DNA of 64,000 bases from Lysobacter capsici (GCF_014779555.2 NZ_CP094357.1:2666001-2730000); one strand, 5' to 3'; shown: positions 51,567-60,620, counted from the stretch's first letter. Translations and numbers: made by a program. Notes: generated by a model from the letters alone, not told the origin.

Positions 51567-52202
51567 GTGAACCGTCTCGTCCGCCATGCCGCCATCGCGC
51601 TCTCGCTGTCCACGGCCTTGTTCGCCGGTGCCGCCACGGCCGGCGCGCGCGAGGACCTGGGCAGCTTCACCCGCGGCCTCAAGGGGCTCGACGGCCAGTT
51701 CGCCCAGCAGGTGTTCGACACCAACGGCAAGCTCAAGGAATCCTCGAGCGGCCAGGTCGCGCTGTCGGCGCCGCGCCTGTTCCGTTGGGAATACACCAAG
51801 CCGTACCCGCAGCTGATCGTCGCCGACGGCAAGAAGGTCTGGGTCTACGAGCCCGACCTGCAGCAGGTCAGCGTGCGCCCGCAGGGCGTGGAGGAACAGA
51901 ACAGCCCGCTCGCCGCATTGATTGACCCGAGCAAGCTCGACGCGATGTTCGTGGTCAAGGACAGCGGCAGCCGCGGCGGTTTGAACTGGCTGGCGCTGGA
52001 GCCCAAGACCCCGGGCGATGCCAGCTTCCGCAACGCCAAGCTCGGCTTCAACGCCGGCGGCCTGGCCAAGATGGAAATCGTCGACGCGCTGGGCCAGAAG
52101 ACCGAGATCAGCTTCAGCGGCTGGAAGCGCAATCCCAGCTTCCCGGCGACCACCTTCAAGTACGCGCCGGCCAAGGGCGTGGATGTGATCGGCGAGGGCT
52201 GA
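51567..52202 (+). CDS. lolA: Outer-membrane lipoprotein carrier protein LolA
   Basis: 211 aa, GTG start with GAGGAG upstream. The signal peptide ends near ATAGA. LolA shuttles lipoproteins across the periplasm from LolCDE to LolB. The motifs FTRGLKGLDGQFAQQVFD, GQVALSAPRLFRWEYTKPYP and VWVYEPDLQQV are characteristic. The ftsK-lolA-rarA order is conserved; here rarA lies 4.4 kb further on, after accessory genes. Confidence 0.96.
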   Translation: MNRLVRHAAIALSLSTALFAGAATAGAREDLGSFTRGLKGLDGQFAQQVFDTNGKLKESSSGQVALSAPRLFRWEYTKPYPQLIVADGKKVWVYEPDLQQVSVRPQGVEEQNSPLAALIDPSKLDAMFVVKDSGSRGGLNWLALEPKTPGDASFRNAKLGFNAGGLAKMEIVDALGQKTEISFSGWKRNPSFPATTFKYAPAKGVDVIGEG

Positions 52203-52226
52203 GGCGCGGGACATCGCGCAGCGAAT

Positions 52227-52258
52227 AAAAAACGCGGGCTTCGGCCCGCGTTTTTTTT
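52227..52258. terminator. Bidirectional terminator after lolA
   Basis: AAAAAACGCGGGC-TTCG-GCCCGCGTTTTTTTT between lolA (+) and the GNAT gene (-). Confidence 0.92.
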
Positions 52259-52311
52259 GCCTGAAGTTCGCGTTGGATAGCGCGCGAAACAAACGTCCGC
52301 GCGCGCATGCC

Positions 52312-52794
52312 TCAAGGCGTCAACGATTTCTCGTAACGGATCGTGGTCAGGCCGCTGTTCCATTCTTCATCGGGATAGCGCGCCACCTCGACGTAGCCCA
52401 GCGCGAGGTACAGCCCCTGGCTGGCTTCGTTGAAGGTGTCGGTCTCCAACGCCGCCAGCGCGATGCCGTCGGCGCGCATCCGCGCTTCCAGCCGGGCCAT
52501 CAGGGCGCGCGCGACTCCGCGTCGGCGGCCGGCCGCGGCCACGTGCAGCGAATCGACGAAGCCGGCCTCGCGGTTGCCGAAACCGATCACCGTGCCGTCG
52601 AGTTCGGCGACCAGAAACCCGGGCAGGGCCGCATCGACGAAGGTCTCGGCCACGCGCCGTCGATGGTAGTCGTCGATCGCCGCGGCGGTCAGTTGCGGGC
52701 GCCAGGTGTCGGCGAAGGTTTCGGCGAGTATCGCCAGCACAGCGGCGCGGTCTTCGGGGCGGGCGGGGCGGATCGTGACAGGCGCAGAGGACAT
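52312..52794 (-). CDS. GNAT-family N-acetyltransferase
   Basis: 160 aa from the ATG at 52794 (MSSAPVTIRPARPEDRAAVL). The acetyl-CoA motif is in VDSLHVAAAGRRRGVARALM, and the C-terminal LETDTFNEASQGLYLALGYVE is typical. Substrate unknown. First gene of the accessory block between lolA and rarA. Confidence 0.9.
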   Translation of the reverse strand: MSSAPVTIRPARPEDRAAVLAILAETFADTWRPQLTAAAIDDYHRRRVAETFVDAALPGFLVAELDGTVIGFGNREAGFVDSLHVAAAGRRRGVARALMARLEARMRADGIALAALETDTFNEASQGLYLALGYVEVARYPDEEWNSGLTTIRYEKSLTP

Positions 52795-52984
52795 GGTCGG
52801 GTTCGGTCGGGTGCCGTTGCTTGGCTGGCGCAACTGGATGCGATTGTAGGCGCGATGCATTGCGCGCGCGTCGATGGGCGGCGCGCGCAAGTCACCGCCT
52901 CATCGCGGCGGCTCATGCGCCGCGGCAGGGACGGTCGTTATCCTGAGGTTCCAGACCCGGCAATCGACAGGGACGGCCAGTGCG

Positions 52985-53572
52985 ATGAACCGCGCCGCAT
53001 TTTTTTGGAAGATCCGCGAACGCTCCGAGGCATGGTTGACCGCGATGCATTGGACACGCGACGAATTGCTGGTGATCACGGTGGAATTCGAGGACTGGGA
53101 CCAGGGCTTTCTTCGGCGCCGGGTCGAATTGCATTGCCACTCGCCGACGCAGGCGCATTGCCAACTCGGCGGGGTCCGCGAGATCGCGTGCGATTCCAGT
53201 CATCCCTTGTTGCTCAGTCACCAGGGACCGCAGTCGCAGTTGTTCTTTTTCAGTGTGGCCGCTTCGGTCGGTGAGGTCTATCTGGCCGCGCATGCGGCGA
53301 TCGCGTCGGCATCGCAAGGCTGGCGCGATCCGGGCAGCGTGCTGTGCTATCCGGCGGAGCGTTTCGAGCGCCTGCTGGCCAGCTGCAACGGCATGCTCGC
53401 GCGAGGGCCGGACGCGGTGATCCAGGCGCTGGCGCAGGCGTTGAGCGGCTTGTTGCGGGTCAATGTGGTGCCGGCGGATCCGTTGGCGGGAAACGAGCAG
53501 AAGGTGGTGTTGACTCTGGACAAGCGCTGGGTCGTCTGCGATTCGGTGGAAGCGATCGAGCTGGACGACTGA
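52985..53572 (+). CDS. Hypothetical protein
   Basis: 195 aa from ATG 52985 (MNRAAFFWKIRERSEAWLTAM). No signal peptide or membrane segment. The protein contains cysteines near HCHSPTQAHCQ and a region ARGPDAVIQALAQALSGLLRVN. I do not recognise a family. The gene is convergent with the LysR gene, 7 nt between their ends. Confidence 0.6.
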   Translation: MNRAAFFWKIRERSEAWLTAMHWTRDELLVITVEFEDWDQGFLRRRVELHCHSPTQAHCQLGGVREIACDSSHPLLLSHQGPQSQLFFFSVAASVGEVYLAAHAAIASASQGWRDPGSVLCYPAERFERLLASCNGMLARGPDAVIQALAQALSGLLRVNVVPADPLAGNEQKVVLTLDKRWVVCDSVEAIELDD

Positions 53573-53579
53573 AGCAGGT

Positions 53580-54548
53580 TCAGACGCGCGCGCCGCGTCG
53601 CTTGCCGGCGCTGGCACGCTTGCGCACCGATGATGCGGCCGGCTCGAGTTCGGCGCGCAAGCGCGGCGCCCGCTCGCGGATGTAATCCCACAACCGATTC
53701 GCCACTGGCCCCTGCGGTCGATCGCTGCGGCGCGCCGCGACCAGTTCCTCGGTGCCGCCGGGCAGATGACGGCCGGCGATGGAATGCAGGCGGCCGTCGT
53801 GGAGTTCGCGCTCGATCAGGAACCGCGGCAGGTGGCCCCAGCCCATGCCGTGCAGGATCACTTCCTTCTTCATCGATTGATCGGCGACCACGCACTGGTG
53901 CGCGCCCTCGATCATGAAGTAGTTGATGTCGGGCGAATGGCGCGCGGTGTCGCGCATGACGCATTGGGTGAAGTCGCGCATCTGCGCCGGGGTGATCGCG
54001 CGGGTGATCGGAAACGGCAGCAGGCCCGGTGCGACCACCGGCAGCAGCGGGACGTTGCACAGGTCGATCCACTCCAGGCGCGGGTCGGTCTTGTCGATGC
54101 GGTGCACGATCAGGTCGGCGTCGCCGTCGAACAAACGCTCCCACGGGCCGGTGACCGCTTCGAAATGCAGGTGCAGGCGGGTGCCGGGGCATTGGCTGAA
54201 GAAGCCGCTGAGCAGGGCGAGCAGCTGCGGGCGCGGGCACAGGTCGCCGATCACCACCCGCAGCTCGCTTTCCTCGCCCATGGCCAGTTGCGCGGCGTGG
54301 GAGCGCAGTTGTTCGGCTTCGCGCAGCAGCGCCTGGGCGCGGCGATGCAGCGAGCGGCCGGCGTCGGTCGGCTGCACGCGGTAGCCGCTGCGGTCGAGCA
54401 GGCTCAGGCCGAGCTGGCTTTCCAGCCTGGCGACCGCGGCGAACACCGCCGGGTGCGAGCGATGCAGCACGCTGGCGGCGGCCTGGAAGCCGCCGGCGCG
54501 AATCACCGCATCGAAGCATTGCAGGTCGTGCAGGGTGAAGGCGCTCAT
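53580..54548 (-). CDS. LysR-family transcriptional regulator
   Basis: 322 aa. N-terminal helix-turn-helix (LQCFDAVIRAGGFQAAASVL, HRSHPAVFAAVARLESQLG), then an effector-binding domain and a basic tail (RKRASAGKRRGARV). Divergent from a PcaD-like hydrolase gene, which it probably controls through the palindrome at 54560-54585. Inducer unknown. Confidence 0.92.
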   Translation of the reverse strand: MSAFTLHDLQCFDAVIRAGGFQAAASVLHRSHPAVFAAVARLESQLGLSLLDRSGYRVQPTDAGRSLHRRAQALLREAEQLRSHAAQLAMGEESELRVVIGDLCPRPQLLALLSGFFSQCPGTRLHLHFEAVTGPWERLFDGDADLIVHRIDKTDPRLEWIDLCNVPLLPVVAPGLLPFPITRAITPAQMRDFTQCVMRDTARHSPDINYFMIEGAHQCVVADQSMKKEVILHGMGWGHLPRFLIERELHDGRLHSIAGRHLPGGTEELVAARRSDRPQGPVANRLWDYIRERAPRLRAELEPAASSVRKRASAGKRRGARV

Positions 54549-54559
54549 ATCCGGTTTTC

Positions 54560-54585
54560 TTACAAGGTATGTGCGATCTTTGTAA
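54560..54585. promoter_or_regulatory. Candidate LysR operator
   Basis: TTACAA, 14-nt spacer, TTGTAA: inverted half-sites in the divergent gap, 12 bp upstream of the LysR start codon. Suits autoregulation plus control of the hydrolase. Confidence 0.5.
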
Positions 54586-54702
54586 TATCAGTTCGGGTCG
54601 GCCGCAATCACTCTATGGCCACGGCAACCGCCGTTGCAGAGGCGACCCGACCGGCGAGATCCGGCGCGGCGCTTCCAAGCCCCGTATCGAGAAGCGCCGA
54701 TC

Positions 54703-55497
54703 ATGAACGAATTGCCCTTTGTTACCGCCGGCGACGGCACCCGTATCGCCTACCGCATCGACGGCGCCAGCGACCGGCCGGTACTGATGCTGTCGAATTC
54801 GATCGGCACCGACTTGCGCATGTGGGATGGGCAGATCGAGGCGCTGTCGCGGCACTATCGCGTGCTGCGTTACGACACCCGCGGCCACGGCGGTTCCGGC
54901 GTTCCGCTCGGAGCGTATTCGCTGGACCGGCTGGGTCGCGATGCGATCGAACTGCTCGACGCCTTGAACATCGACCGCCTGCATTTCCTGGGCCTGTCGC
55001 TGGGCGGCTTCATCGGCCAGTGGCTCGCGGTGCATGCGCCGGAGCGGATCGATCGGTTGATTCTCAGCAACACCTCGTCCTATCTCGGCCCGGCCGGCCA
55101 GTGGGACGAACGCATCGCCTCGGTGCTGAGCGCGACGGATATGGGCGAGACCGCGCAGATGTTCCTCGGCAATTGGTTTCCGAAGAGCATGCTCGACGCC
55201 GGATCGCCGATCGTCGAAACCTTCCGCGCGATGCTGCTGGCGACCGACCGCCAGGGGCTGGCCGGTTCCTACGCCGCGGTGCGCGACGCCGACCTGCGCC
55301 GCACGATCGCCCTGATCGAGCGTCCGACCTTGGTGATCGCGGGTCAGTACGACACCGTGACCGCGGCCAGTCACAGCGATGCGATCGCGGCGACGGTGCC
55401 GGGCGCGAAACTGTTGGTGCTGCCGGCGGTGCATCTGAGCAATGTCGAGTTCCCGCGGGAATTCGTGGCCGCGGTGCTGGAGTTTCTTGCGGCTTGA
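54703..55497 (+). CDS. Alpha/beta hydrolase, 3-oxoadipate enol-lactonase (PcaD)-like
   Basis: 264 aa from ATG 54703 (MNELPFVTAGDGTRIAYRID). Nucleophile elbow GLSLGG, catalytic Asp in GQYDTV, His in AVHLSN, oxyanion region SNSIGTDLRMWD, strongly PcaD-like. PcaD hydrolyses beta-ketoadipate enol-lactone in aromatic degradation. No other pca genes are next to it, so it may act on another ester or lactone, including acyl-lactone signals (speculative). Regulated probably by the divergent LysR. Confidence 0.85.
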   Translation: MNELPFVTAGDGTRIAYRIDGASDRPVLMLSNSIGTDLRMWDGQIEALSRHYRVLRYDTRGHGGSGVPLGAYSLDRLGRDAIELLDALNIDRLHFLGLSLGGFIGQWLAVHAPERIDRLILSNTSSYLGPAGQWDERIASVLSATDMGETAQMFLGNWFPKSMLDAGSPIVETFRAMLLATDRQGLAGSYAAVRDADLRRTIALIERPTLVIAGQYDTVTAASHSDAIAATVPGAKLLVLPAVHLSNVEFPREFVAAVLEFLAA

Positions 55498-55637
55498 GCA
55501 CGACATGCATGGCGGGCTGCGTCGTCGGCTGCGATGCGCGCGCCGATGTCGCACGGCTGGATCGGGCGGATTCGCGATTCGGTAAATAGTCAGCCGCTGG
55601 CCGATCCGCAGCCGGCCGGAACAAGATCAAACCGCGG

Positions 55638-56264
55638 TCACGTCGTCGTCCGGCTTCCGCTCACCGCATCGAAAATCGATGTCGCGGCCTTTTGTCCACC
55701 GCCGCCGTTAACCGGCCCCGGCGTTGCAGCCGCGCTGCCCGGCGCCTGCGGCGGAAACCACAGCGCCCGGCTGAGCCAGCCGCTGAGGAAGCGGCGTAGC
55801 GCCGGATGCGCGCCGGCGAGGTTGCGGTAATAGTCGACCCGGCCCTGGCGATAGCGCGCGTACAGCGCGGCCTGGTCGGTGCGTTGCAGCGCGCCGAGGG
55901 TCTGCGCACCGAAGCGGCCGTCGGCGCTCAGCGGCGGGCCGAGCAACTGTTGCAGCAGCGCGATCGCGTGGAAGCCGGCGTTGACGTAGAAGTCGAACAC
56001 GATTTCGGCCAGGAACTGCAGTTCGATCGCGTCGGCGTCGATCGGGTCCCAATAGATCTTGCGGTAGATCGCCCCGGCCTGCGCGGCATCGAGCGCGCGC
56101 AGGTTGGCCAGGGTCGGCTCCAGGCCGAGCAGGGGATGCGCGTAGTGCTGGAAGGTGCTCAGGGTGATGCCCAGGTTGGTCGCGCCGCCGGGGTCGGCGG
56201 GGTCGTCGACCCAGCCGCCTTCGAACTTGAGCAACTGCGGGAGGTACAGGTCGAAATTCGCCAT
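55638..56264 (-). CDS. GH108 family muramidase / secretion-activator-like protein
   Basis: 208 aa from the ATG at 56264 (MANFDLYLPQLLKFEGGWVD). The EGG catalytic motif with DDPADPGGATNLGIT is the hallmark of GH108 (ZliS-type N-acetylmuramidases). A C-terminal peptidoglycan-binding-like helical domain follows (FDFYVNAGFHAIALLQQLLG). No signal peptide is seen, as in many phage-type endolysins of this family. The last 30 residues are low-complexity. No phage genes surround it. Possible roles: autolysis, predation-related lysis, or an effector. Confidence 0.85.
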   Translation of the reverse strand: MANFDLYLPQLLKFEGGWVDDPADPGGATNLGITLSTFQHYAHPLLGLEPTLANLRALDAAQAGAIYRKIYWDPIDADAIELQFLAEIVFDFYVNAGFHAIALLQQLLGPPLSADGRFGAQTLGALQRTDQAALYARYRQGRVDYYRNLAGAHPALRRFLSGWLSRALWFPPQAPGSAAATPGPVNGGGGQKAATSIFDAVSGSRTTT

Positions 56265-56644
56265 CCGTCGGGCTCCGCTCGGCATAGGAAGGGGTGACCG
56301 CGGCGGGCGGTGCGGCTTCGCCGCCGCCGGTGCGTGGCACGCATACGGCTATCAACGCGGCTGCCGCGGAGGTGTGAGTGCGAATGTCGGCTCTGAGCGA
56401 GCGGCGCACGTCGGCCAAGAGGACGGTCATGCCGATGCCCGGCGGCCGATCCGGCCCAGCGCAGGGCACCGCTATGGCTCCGGACCGCGATCGCCGACCA
56501 CGGCGAATTACGCCCCGTGCCGGCCCGGACCGCGACCGCGAGAGCGCCCCCGGCCGCATCCGGCAAACCCCGTTCGCATCCGGCCGCGGCCGATCTTGTT
56601 ATCGTGTCCGACCCCGCGAACGCGTAACTGGACCCATTCCCGCA
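56265..56644. other. Divergent intergenic region, no gene seen
   Basis: 380 nt between GH108 (-) and rarA (+). The frame of rarA is open upstream to 56378, but this stretch lacks protein-like features and sits before the conserved N-terminus. Probably carries both promoters. Confidence 0.45.
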
Positions 56645-58015
56645 GTGGCCCGCCGTACCACCCCGACCGCCGCCGACGCCCCCGACCTGCTCAGTGTCGA
56701 TCGCGACGGCCTGCGTCCGCTGGCCGAGCGCATGCGCCCGCGCAGCCTGGACGAAATGGTCGGCCAACGCCGGCTGCTCGCGCCGGGCTCGGCCCTGCGC
56801 CGCGCGGTCGAATCCGGGCGCGTGCATTCGATGATCCTGTGGGGCCCGCCGGGCTGCGGCAAGACCACCCTGGCGCTGCTGCTGGCTCATTACGCCGATG
56901 CCGAGTTCAAGGCGATCTCGGCGGTGCTGTCGGGCCTGCCGGAGGTGCGCCAGGTGCTGGCCGAGGCCGCGCACCGCTTCGCCGACGGCCGCCGCACGGT
57001 GCTGTTCGTCGACGAGGTCCACCGCTTCAACAAGACCCAGCAGGACGCGTTCCTGCCGCATATCGAACGCGGCACGATCATTTTCGTCGGCGCGACCACC
57101 GAAAACCCTTCGTTCGAACTCAATTCGGCGCTGCTGTCGCGTTGCCGCGTGCACGTGATGGAGGCGGTGTCGCCCGACGACATCGCCCAGACCTTGCGGC
57201 GCGCGTTGCAGGACCAGACGCGCGGCCTGGGCGAGCAGACGATCCGGGTCGAGGACGAACTGCTGATGCAGATCGCCACCGCCGCCGACGGCGACGTGCG
57301 GCGCGCGCTGACCCTGCTGGAAATCGCCGCCGAACTGGCCGCCGACGAAGACGGCGCGATCACCGCCGGCACCCTGGCGCAGGTGCTGGCCGACCGCACC
57401 CGCCGCTTCGACAAGGGCGGCGAGCAGTTCTACGACCAGATCTCGGCGCTGCACAAGTCGGTGCGCAGTTCCAATCCGGATGCGGCGCTGTACTGGTTCG
57501 CGCGCATGCTCGACGGCGGCTGCGACCCGCATTATCTGGCGCGGCGGCTGACCCGGATGGCGGTCGAGGACATCGGCCTGGCCGATCCGCGCGCCCTGCA
57601 GATGTCGGTGGACGCCTGGGACACCTACGACCGGCTCGGCAGCCCCGAGGGCGATCTGGCCCTGGCCCAGGTGGTGATCTATCTGGCGAGCACGGCCAAA
57701 TCCAACGCCGCCTATGCCGCCTTCAACGCGGCCAAGCGCGACGTGGTCGAGCACGGCACCCAGGACGTCCCGCTGCACCTGCGCAATGCGCCGACCAAGC
57801 TGATGAAGCAGTTGGGGTATGCGAAGGGCTATCAGTACGACCACGACGCCGACGGCGGCATCGCCCTGGACCAGACCGGTTTTCCCGATGCGATGGGCGA
57901 GCGGGTGTATTACCAGCCGGTCGAGCGCGGGCTGGAGATCAAGCTGCGCGAGAAGCTGACCCGCTTGCGCGCGCAGCGCGAGCAGGCGCGTGGCGAGGGC
58001 GGCGAGCGCGAGTGA
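56645..58015 (+). CDS. rarA: Replication-associated recombination protein A (RarA/MgsA)
   Basis: 456 aa from GTG 56645 (ARRTTPTAADAPDLLSVD). AAA+ ATPase related to clamp loaders that acts at stalled forks. Walker A GPPGCGKTTLALLL, Walker B LFVDEVHRFNKTQQDAFLPH, sensor region GATTENPSFELNSALLSRC, and the tetramerisation domain (KSVRSSNPDAALYWFARML, GCDPHYLARRLTRMAVEDIG). Normally directly after lolA. Confidence 0.95.
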   Translation: MARRTTPTAADAPDLLSVDRDGLRPLAERMRPRSLDEMVGQRRLLAPGSALRRAVESGRVHSMILWGPPGCGKTTLALLLAHYADAEFKAISAVLSGLPEVRQVLAEAAHRFADGRRTVLFVDEVHRFNKTQQDAFLPHIERGTIIFVGATTENPSFELNSALLSRCRVHVMEAVSPDDIAQTLRRALQDQTRGLGEQTIRVEDELLMQIATAADGDVRRALTLLEIAAELAADEDGAITAGTLAQVLADRTRRFDKGGEQFYDQISALHKSVRSSNPDAALYWFARMLDGGCDPHYLARRLTRMAVEDIGLADPRALQMSVDAWDTYDRLGSPEGDLALAQVVIYLASTAKSNAAYAAFNAAKRDVVEHGTQDVPLHLRNAPTKLMKQLGYAKGYQYDHDADGGIALDQTGFPDAMGERVYYQPVERGLEIKLREKLTRLRAQREQARGEGGERE

Positions 58016-58163
58016 ATCCGCGATCGCGCCGCGGCGACGAAGTCTGCGGAAGGGACTGAAGTCGCTGCCAGAAAAAACTTTGGACTTGCGGCGCGGTTCG
58101 CATCGACGCTGCATCATCGATACCCGCACCGGCGCCATTCGAACCAATCAGGGGAGCCATCCG

Positions 58164-58562
58164 ATGACCCGCACCGCCTTGTTGCAATTGCTCGCCGTCG
58201 GCCTGGGCGGCGCGTTCGGCGCGATGCTGCGCCACGGCGCCAATGGGCTGTTGCCGCGCGCGTCCGCGCCTTGGCCGGCGTTGTCGACCCTGTGCGTCAA
58301 CGTGATCGGTTGCCTGTGCGCGGGGTTGCTGCTGGTCTGGCTGGGGCAGCGCGACGACGCGGATTTCTGGCGCGCGCTGCTGCTGACCGGCGTGCTCGGC
58401 GGTCTGACCACGTTCTCGGCGTTCGGCGTGGATCTGCTCGCGCTGCTGCGCGCGGCGCGTTACGACTGGCTGGCGTTGACGATCGCGGCGCACGTCGGCC
58501 TGGGCCTGCTGGCGATCGTGATCGGCTGGCGGGTCGGGCAATCGCTGTGGCCGAAGGTCTGA
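58164..58562 (+). CDS. crcB: Fluoride exporter CrcB/FluC
   Basis: 132 aa from ATG 58164, with GGGGAG upstream. Four membrane segments. Motifs GGAFGAMLRHGAN and GVLGGLTTFSAFGVD (the phenylalanine-box and polar track region) identify the dual-topology fluoride channel. Length is standard. No convincing fluoride riboswitch is seen in the 148-nt leader. The rarA-crcB order is common in xanthomonads. Confidence 0.93.
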   Translation: MTRTALLQLLAVGLGGAFGAMLRHGANGLLPRASAPWPALSTLCVNVIGCLCAGLLLVWLGQRDDADFWRALLLTGVLGGLTTFSAFGVDLLALLRAARYDWLALTIAAHVGLGLLAIVIGWRVGQSLWPKV

Positions 58563-58637
58563 GCTCGGGAGTCGGCGTTCGGAAACCATGCATCGGTTCC
58601 CGGCCGTGTCATCCGCATGCGCCGTTGTGAGCCTGGC

Positions 58638-58934
58638 TCACTCCAGCGTCGGATTCGGCCGCAGCCGGGTCATCCGCAGCACTTCGTCGCTGGGCGCCTG
58701 CGACTTGTTGGCCAGCACCTGCTGCAGCGATTCGACCTCGGCCCAGACCATATGCTGCAAGGCCTGCAACAAGGTGGTGCCGGCGTCCGACAGCGACAGC
58801 CGTCCGTCCTGGCTCAAGGCCAGGCCGTCCTCGATCAACGCATGTTTCATATGGCTGGTCTCCGGCTGCACCCCGCGTTGCAAGCCCACCAGCACGCTCA
58901 ACAGAGCATGTTCCCGCAATGACACCTTGAACAA
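58638..58934 (-). CDS. Small hypothetical protein
   Basis: 98 aa from a TTG start at 58934, preceded by GAGAGGGGAAGCGGC, a good ribosome site; an internal GTG four codons on is the alternative. Predominantly helical and soluble (REHALLSVLVGLQRG..., LQALQHMVWAEVESLQQVLA). No family recognised. Confidence 0.55.
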   Translation of the reverse strand: MFKVSLREHALLSVLVGLQRGVQPETSHMKHALIEDGLALSQDGRLSLSDAGTTLLQALQHMVWAEVESLQQVLANKSQAPSDEVLRMTRLRPNPTLE

Positions 58935-59220
58935 AGCCGCTTCCCCTCTCGCCTAAGGCGCACAGGTCTTTTGTGTGCCGATAATCACGATATGGGAGCC
59001 GATGTGATGACACCTTTGACAGGCATCGATGCACGCTGAAGTGGTGTTTTGTGAGGGCTGACGGCATGCTGGGCAGGCCGTGCGGCGTCCGGCCCGATGC
59101 CGCCAGGTCGAGGCCAGTGCCTTTCTGGCGTTGTAACTGTCACCTCGATCGCGCATCTTCGCCGCACCCGCCCCGATCGCGGAACCTCGCCCCGGCCTAG
59201 CCACCAGGAACTGGAACACC

Positions 59221-59985
59221 ATGCTGATCTACGACCGCGTCGTACCGTTGAACCGCCACACCCATCGCCGTCTGCGCCTGCGCACGGCCGCGCACAATGC
59301 CCGTTTCGCCGCCCAGCTCAATTCGGTGCCGCTGACCACGGTCGAGTTCCCGCACGCCGCCTCCGAATACACGATCGTGTTCGCGCGCCTGGAGAACGGC
59401 GACTTCCTGCCGGCGGTGGTGGTCGGCCTGCGCAACCAGCACAACCTCTACGTCGACGAGAATTCGCGCTGGAAGCGCGGCTACGTGCCGGCGTTCCTGC
59501 GCCAATACCCGTTCATGCTGGCCGAGGACCGCGACAGCGGCACCCTGACGGTCTGCGTCGACATGGCTTACGACGGCCTGTCGGAAGAGGACGGCGACCT
59601 GCTGTTCAAGGAAGACGGCGAAGACAGCGAGAACCTGGCGCGGGCGATGGGCTTCCTGTCCGACTTCCACAACGAATTCAAGCGCACCGCGGCGTTCACC
59701 GCGCGGCTGAAGGAGCTGGATCTGCTGGAACAGCGGGTGATCCGTTTCGGCGGCGAAGGCGAGCAGCGCGAACTCGGCGGCGTGTATGTGGTGTCCGAAG
59801 AGCGCCTGCTCAAGCTGGGCGATGCGGTGATCCCGGACCTGCTGCGCTCCGGCGCGCTCGGCTTGATCTATACGCACCTGGTGTCGATGCAGAACCTCGA
59901 GCGTTTGTCGGTGCTGGAGCAGGAAGACACGGCGAAGGCCGCGGCCGCGACGAGCGCTGCGAGCGCAAACGGCTCCGCGAATTGA
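59221..59985 (+). CDS. SapC family protein
   Basis: 254 aa. The body (VEFPHAASEYTIVFARLENG, PAVVVGLRNQHNLYVDENSR, YVPAFLRQYPFML, GFLSDFHNEFKRT) matches the SapC (PF07277) family, named from a Campylobacter S-layer locus and common in Caulobacter and xanthomonads. Its role is not established. A poly-Ala/Ser C-terminal tail runs directly into the first unit of the 203-bp array. Confidence 0.88.
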   Translation: MLIYDRVVPLNRHTHRRLRLRTAAHNARFAAQLNSVPLTTVEFPHAASEYTIVFARLENGDFLPAVVVGLRNQHNLYVDENSRWKRGYVPAFLRQYPFMLAEDRDSGTLTVCVDMAYDGLSEEDGDLLFKEDGEDSENLARAMGFLSDFHNEFKRTAAFTARLKELDLLEQRVIRFGGEGEQRELGGVYVVSEERLLKLGDAVIPDLLRSGALGLIYTHLVSMQNLERLSVLEQEDTAKAAAATSAASANGSAN

Positions 59986-59993
59986 ACGAACCC

Positions 59994-60620
59994 GCGAGTT
60001 AACCTCGGTCGCTTTTGCCGTTGCATTTCCCCCCTTTGGAAAAGGGGGGCAGGGGGATTCGCTTTTGCTCCCAAGCGGCGCAGCCCCAAGATCAAGATCA
60101 AAAGCAAATCCCCCGCATCCGCTGCGCGGATGCCGCCCCCTTTGATAAAGGGGGGCAACTGCCTGCTTCGCGGGTCTGCAGAGCGCGAACGGCACCGCGA
60201 GTTAACCGCGACCGCTTTTGCTGTTGCATTCCCCCCCTTTGGAAAAGGGGGGCAGGGGGGATTCGCTTTTGCTTCCAAGCGGTGCAGGCCCAAGATCAAG
60301 ATCAAAAGCAAATCCCCCGCATCCGCTGCGCGGATGCCGCCCCCTTTGATAAAGGGGGCAACTGCCTGCTTCGCGAGTCTGGAGAGCGCGAACGACCCCG
60401 CGAGTTAACCGCGACTGCTTTTGCCGTTGCATTTCCCCCCCTTTGGAAAAGGGGGGCAGGGGGGATTCGCTTTTGCTCCAAGACGGCGCGAGCCTCAAGA
60501 TCAAGATCAAGATCAAGATCAAAAGCAAATCCCCCGCATCCGCTGCGCGGACGCCGCCCCCTTTGACAAAGGGGGCAGAGGGGATTCGCTTTTTGCTTCC
60601 AAGCGGCGCCAGCCGCAGGG
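59994..60620. repeat. Three tandem 203-bp units
   Basis: GCGAGTTAACC recurs at 59994, 60197 and 60400, exactly 203 bp apart. Each unit holds CCCCCTTTGGAAAAGGGGGG, GGGGGATTCGCTTTT, an AAGATC microsatellite (two copies in units 1 and 2, four in unit 3), the inverted AAAAGCAAATCCCCC, CATCCGCTGCGCGGATG and CCCCCTTTGATAAAGGGGG. So units carry inverted arms of the same family as 8567-8790. Near-identity suggests recent amplification. Confidence 0.95.

Noticed and set aside
58016-58163. Fluoride riboswitch before crcB
   Set aside because: The leader lacks the conserved fluoride-riboswitch core; no convincing pseudoknot could be drawn.
60015-60566. 183-codon frame in the 203-bp array
   Set aside because: The 203-bp period is not a multiple of three, and the frame consists of repeat arms and microsatellite; not a gene.
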